From contig DFGW01000145.1 in NCBI GenBank assembly GCA_002372465.1, positions 1 to 13,897 of the forward strand: a stretch of 13,897 nucleotides of DNA, read 5' to 3'. Positions 13,629 to 13,897 of the stretch are shown here, piece by piece. This stretch comes from Butyrivibrio sp. UBA3740. Its GTDB lineage: Bacteria > Bacillota > Clostridia > Lachnospirales > Lachnospiraceae. The first letter of the stretch is position 1. Every line of letters starts with the position of its first letter. Both the position numbers and the translations under genes were made by a program. The notes under the pieces are model-generated. The model was not told the DNA's origin, did no database searches, and saw only the letters and a program-made list of their open reading frames with translations.

Positions 13629-13657
13629 TGTATAAGGGTAAAACGAGGGTAAAACAA
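13629..13657 (-). promoter_or_regulatory. Candidate promoter of the replication-partition-transfer operon
   Basis: On the minus strand TTGTTT (13657-13652) as -35, 17-nt spacer, TATACA (13634-13629) as -10, about 140 nt before the DUF5688 start. The match is moderate (3 of 6 and 4 of 6) but the spacing is ideal, and the spacer is made of the two AGGGTAAAAC repeats, as expected for a regulated promoter. Confidence 0.45.
13635..13655. repeat. Two AGGGTAAAAC direct repeats at 11-bp spacing
   Basis: AGGGTAAAAC occurs at 13635-13644 and 13646-13655, about one helical turn apart, so a protein dimer could bind both copies on one face of the DNA. They fill the spacer of the candidate minus-strand promoter and look like an operator. 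The binding protein is unknown. Confidence 0.65.
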
Positions 13658-13671
13658 GAATTCATCTTACC

Positions 13672-13697
13672 AAAGCCGCTTAAATATGCGGTTTTTT
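13672..13697 (+). terminator. Orphan plus-strand intrinsic terminator-like hairpin
   Basis: AAAGCCGC (13672-13679) pairs with GCGGTTTT (13688-13695) with one G-U pair and an 8-nt loop; the T-run is TTTTTT (13692-13697). No plus-strand gene precedes it. A weak plus-strand promoter, TTCACT (13609-13614), 16 nt, TATAAG (13631-13636), would give an RNA of about 50 nt ending here. It could instead be a relic of a lost gene. Confidence 0.5.
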
Positions 13698-13733
13698 CAG
13701 TAATTAAAGTACTTTGCCGTGGCAGACGAATAA

Positions 13734-13809
13734 AATTCTTATCATTTATCTTTGCTCCTTGAAATTCCTAGTTATTCCCTGTAATGCGCACCGTTGCGGG
13801 ATAAGAATT
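13734..13809. repeat. Spaced perfect 10-bp inverted repeat
   Basis: AATTCTTATC (13734-13743) and GATAAGAATT (13800-13809) are exact reverse complements, 66 bp apart start to start, about six helical turns. The right copy ends three bases before the -35 box of the plus-strand promoter. It could be a looping operator pair or recombinase/partition arm sites. Confidence 0.6.
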
Positions 13810-13812
13810 GTG

Positions 13813-13841
13813 TTCACATATCACGGTGACAGAACTATAAT
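13813..13841 (+). promoter_or_regulatory. Strong plus-strand promoter at the right edge
   Basis: TTCACA (13813-13818), 17-nt spacer, TATAAT (13836-13841): five of six and six of six matches at ideal spacing. The -35 box lies in an imperfect dyad, TGTTCAC...GTGACA (13811-13832), and CACA-GTT-TGTG (13844-13854) lies at the expected start of transcription; both could be operators. It would drive a gene divergent from the replication operon, starting near the right edge. Confidence 0.65.
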
Positions 13842-13881
13842 ATCACAGTTTGTGCAATAAATAGGAATATCTGGGAAAATC

Positions 13882-13897
13882 ATGGACATGAAAAGTA
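13882..13897 (+). CDS. Possible start of a divergent gene, cut by window edge
   Basis: ATG at 13882 (reading MDMKS) or at 13888, about 35-40 nt after the expected start of the strong plus-strand promoter. Only five codons are visible and the ribosome site is weak (GGGAAAATC), so neither the start nor the product can be judged. A divergent regulator would fit the position. Confidence 0.25.

Larger units (their letters stand above)
13490..13881. other. Non-coding control region upstream of the replication operon
   Basis: About 390 bp without a convincing gene. It holds the 5' leader of the minus-strand operon with a long inverted repeat, a candidate minus-strand promoter overlapping two 11-bp-spaced repeats, an orphan plus-strand terminator-like hairpin, a spaced 10-bp inverted repeat, and a strong plus-strand promoter near the right edge. 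Each is listed separately. Nothing resembling a tRNA or an obvious attachment site is present. Confidence 0.6.

Noticed and set aside
13811..13832. Spo0J-type parS site
   Set aside because: TGTTCAC...GTGACA only loosely recalls the known 16-bp parS palindrome; spacing and symmetry do not match.
1..13897. Relaxase, integrase, insertion sequence or tRNA genes
   Set aside because: I looked for these on both strands and saw no reading frame or structure to support any of them; they may lie outside the window.

Overview
The window looks like the core of a conjugative element, either an integrative conjugative element or a conjugative plasmid, from a Gram-positive anaerobe of the Clostridia, most likely Lachnospiraceae. 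The evidence is the gene set and its order. The transfer proteins match the families named after the CD1107-CD1115 loci of Clostridioides difficile, and the replication genes (DUF5688, RepA_N/DUF6017, ParA, ParB) are typical of gut Firmicutes elements. No integrase, relaxase or chromosomal flank is in view, so ICE and plasmid cannot be told apart.

Almost all genes are on the minus strand and read right to left. From the right: a non-coding control region (about 13490-13881) with candidate divergent promoters and several repeats; then a tightly packed maintenance block of a DUF5688 protein, an 8-cysteine 70-residue protein, the replication initiator RepA, ParA and ParB; then PcfB (relaxosome accessory) and the VirD4 coupling ATPase. 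Spacings are a few bases, or the genes overlap, so this looks like one operon.

That layout is interrupted at about 6490-7320 by a plus-strand cassette that I read as a complete type III toxin-antitoxin system. It has a promoter, three tandem pseudoknot repeats (antitoxin RNA), a leaky terminator and a ToxN/AbiQ-family endoribonuclease. It ends tail to tail with virD4 over a shared bidirectional terminator.

Left of the cassette the mating-channel operon continues on the minus strand: Maff2 (small two-helix membrane protein), VirB6/TrbL-like protein, PrgI, VirB4 ATPase, a membrane-anchored NlpC/P60 wall hydrolase, DUF4315, and a DUF4366 protein cut by the left edge.

Together these genes copy and partition the element (RepA, ParA, ParB), bring the processed DNA to the channel (PcfB, VirD4), and build and power a Gram-positive type IV secretion channel through membrane and wall (Maff2, VirB6, PrgI, VirB4, CD1108-type hydrolase, DUF4366). 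The toxin-antitoxin cassette would stabilise the element and may give phage defence. The best leads are the toxin-antitoxin cassette with covarying pseudoknot repeats, and a set of three 23-bp repeats inside repA that lie in three different reading frames, which suggests an intragenic replication origin.
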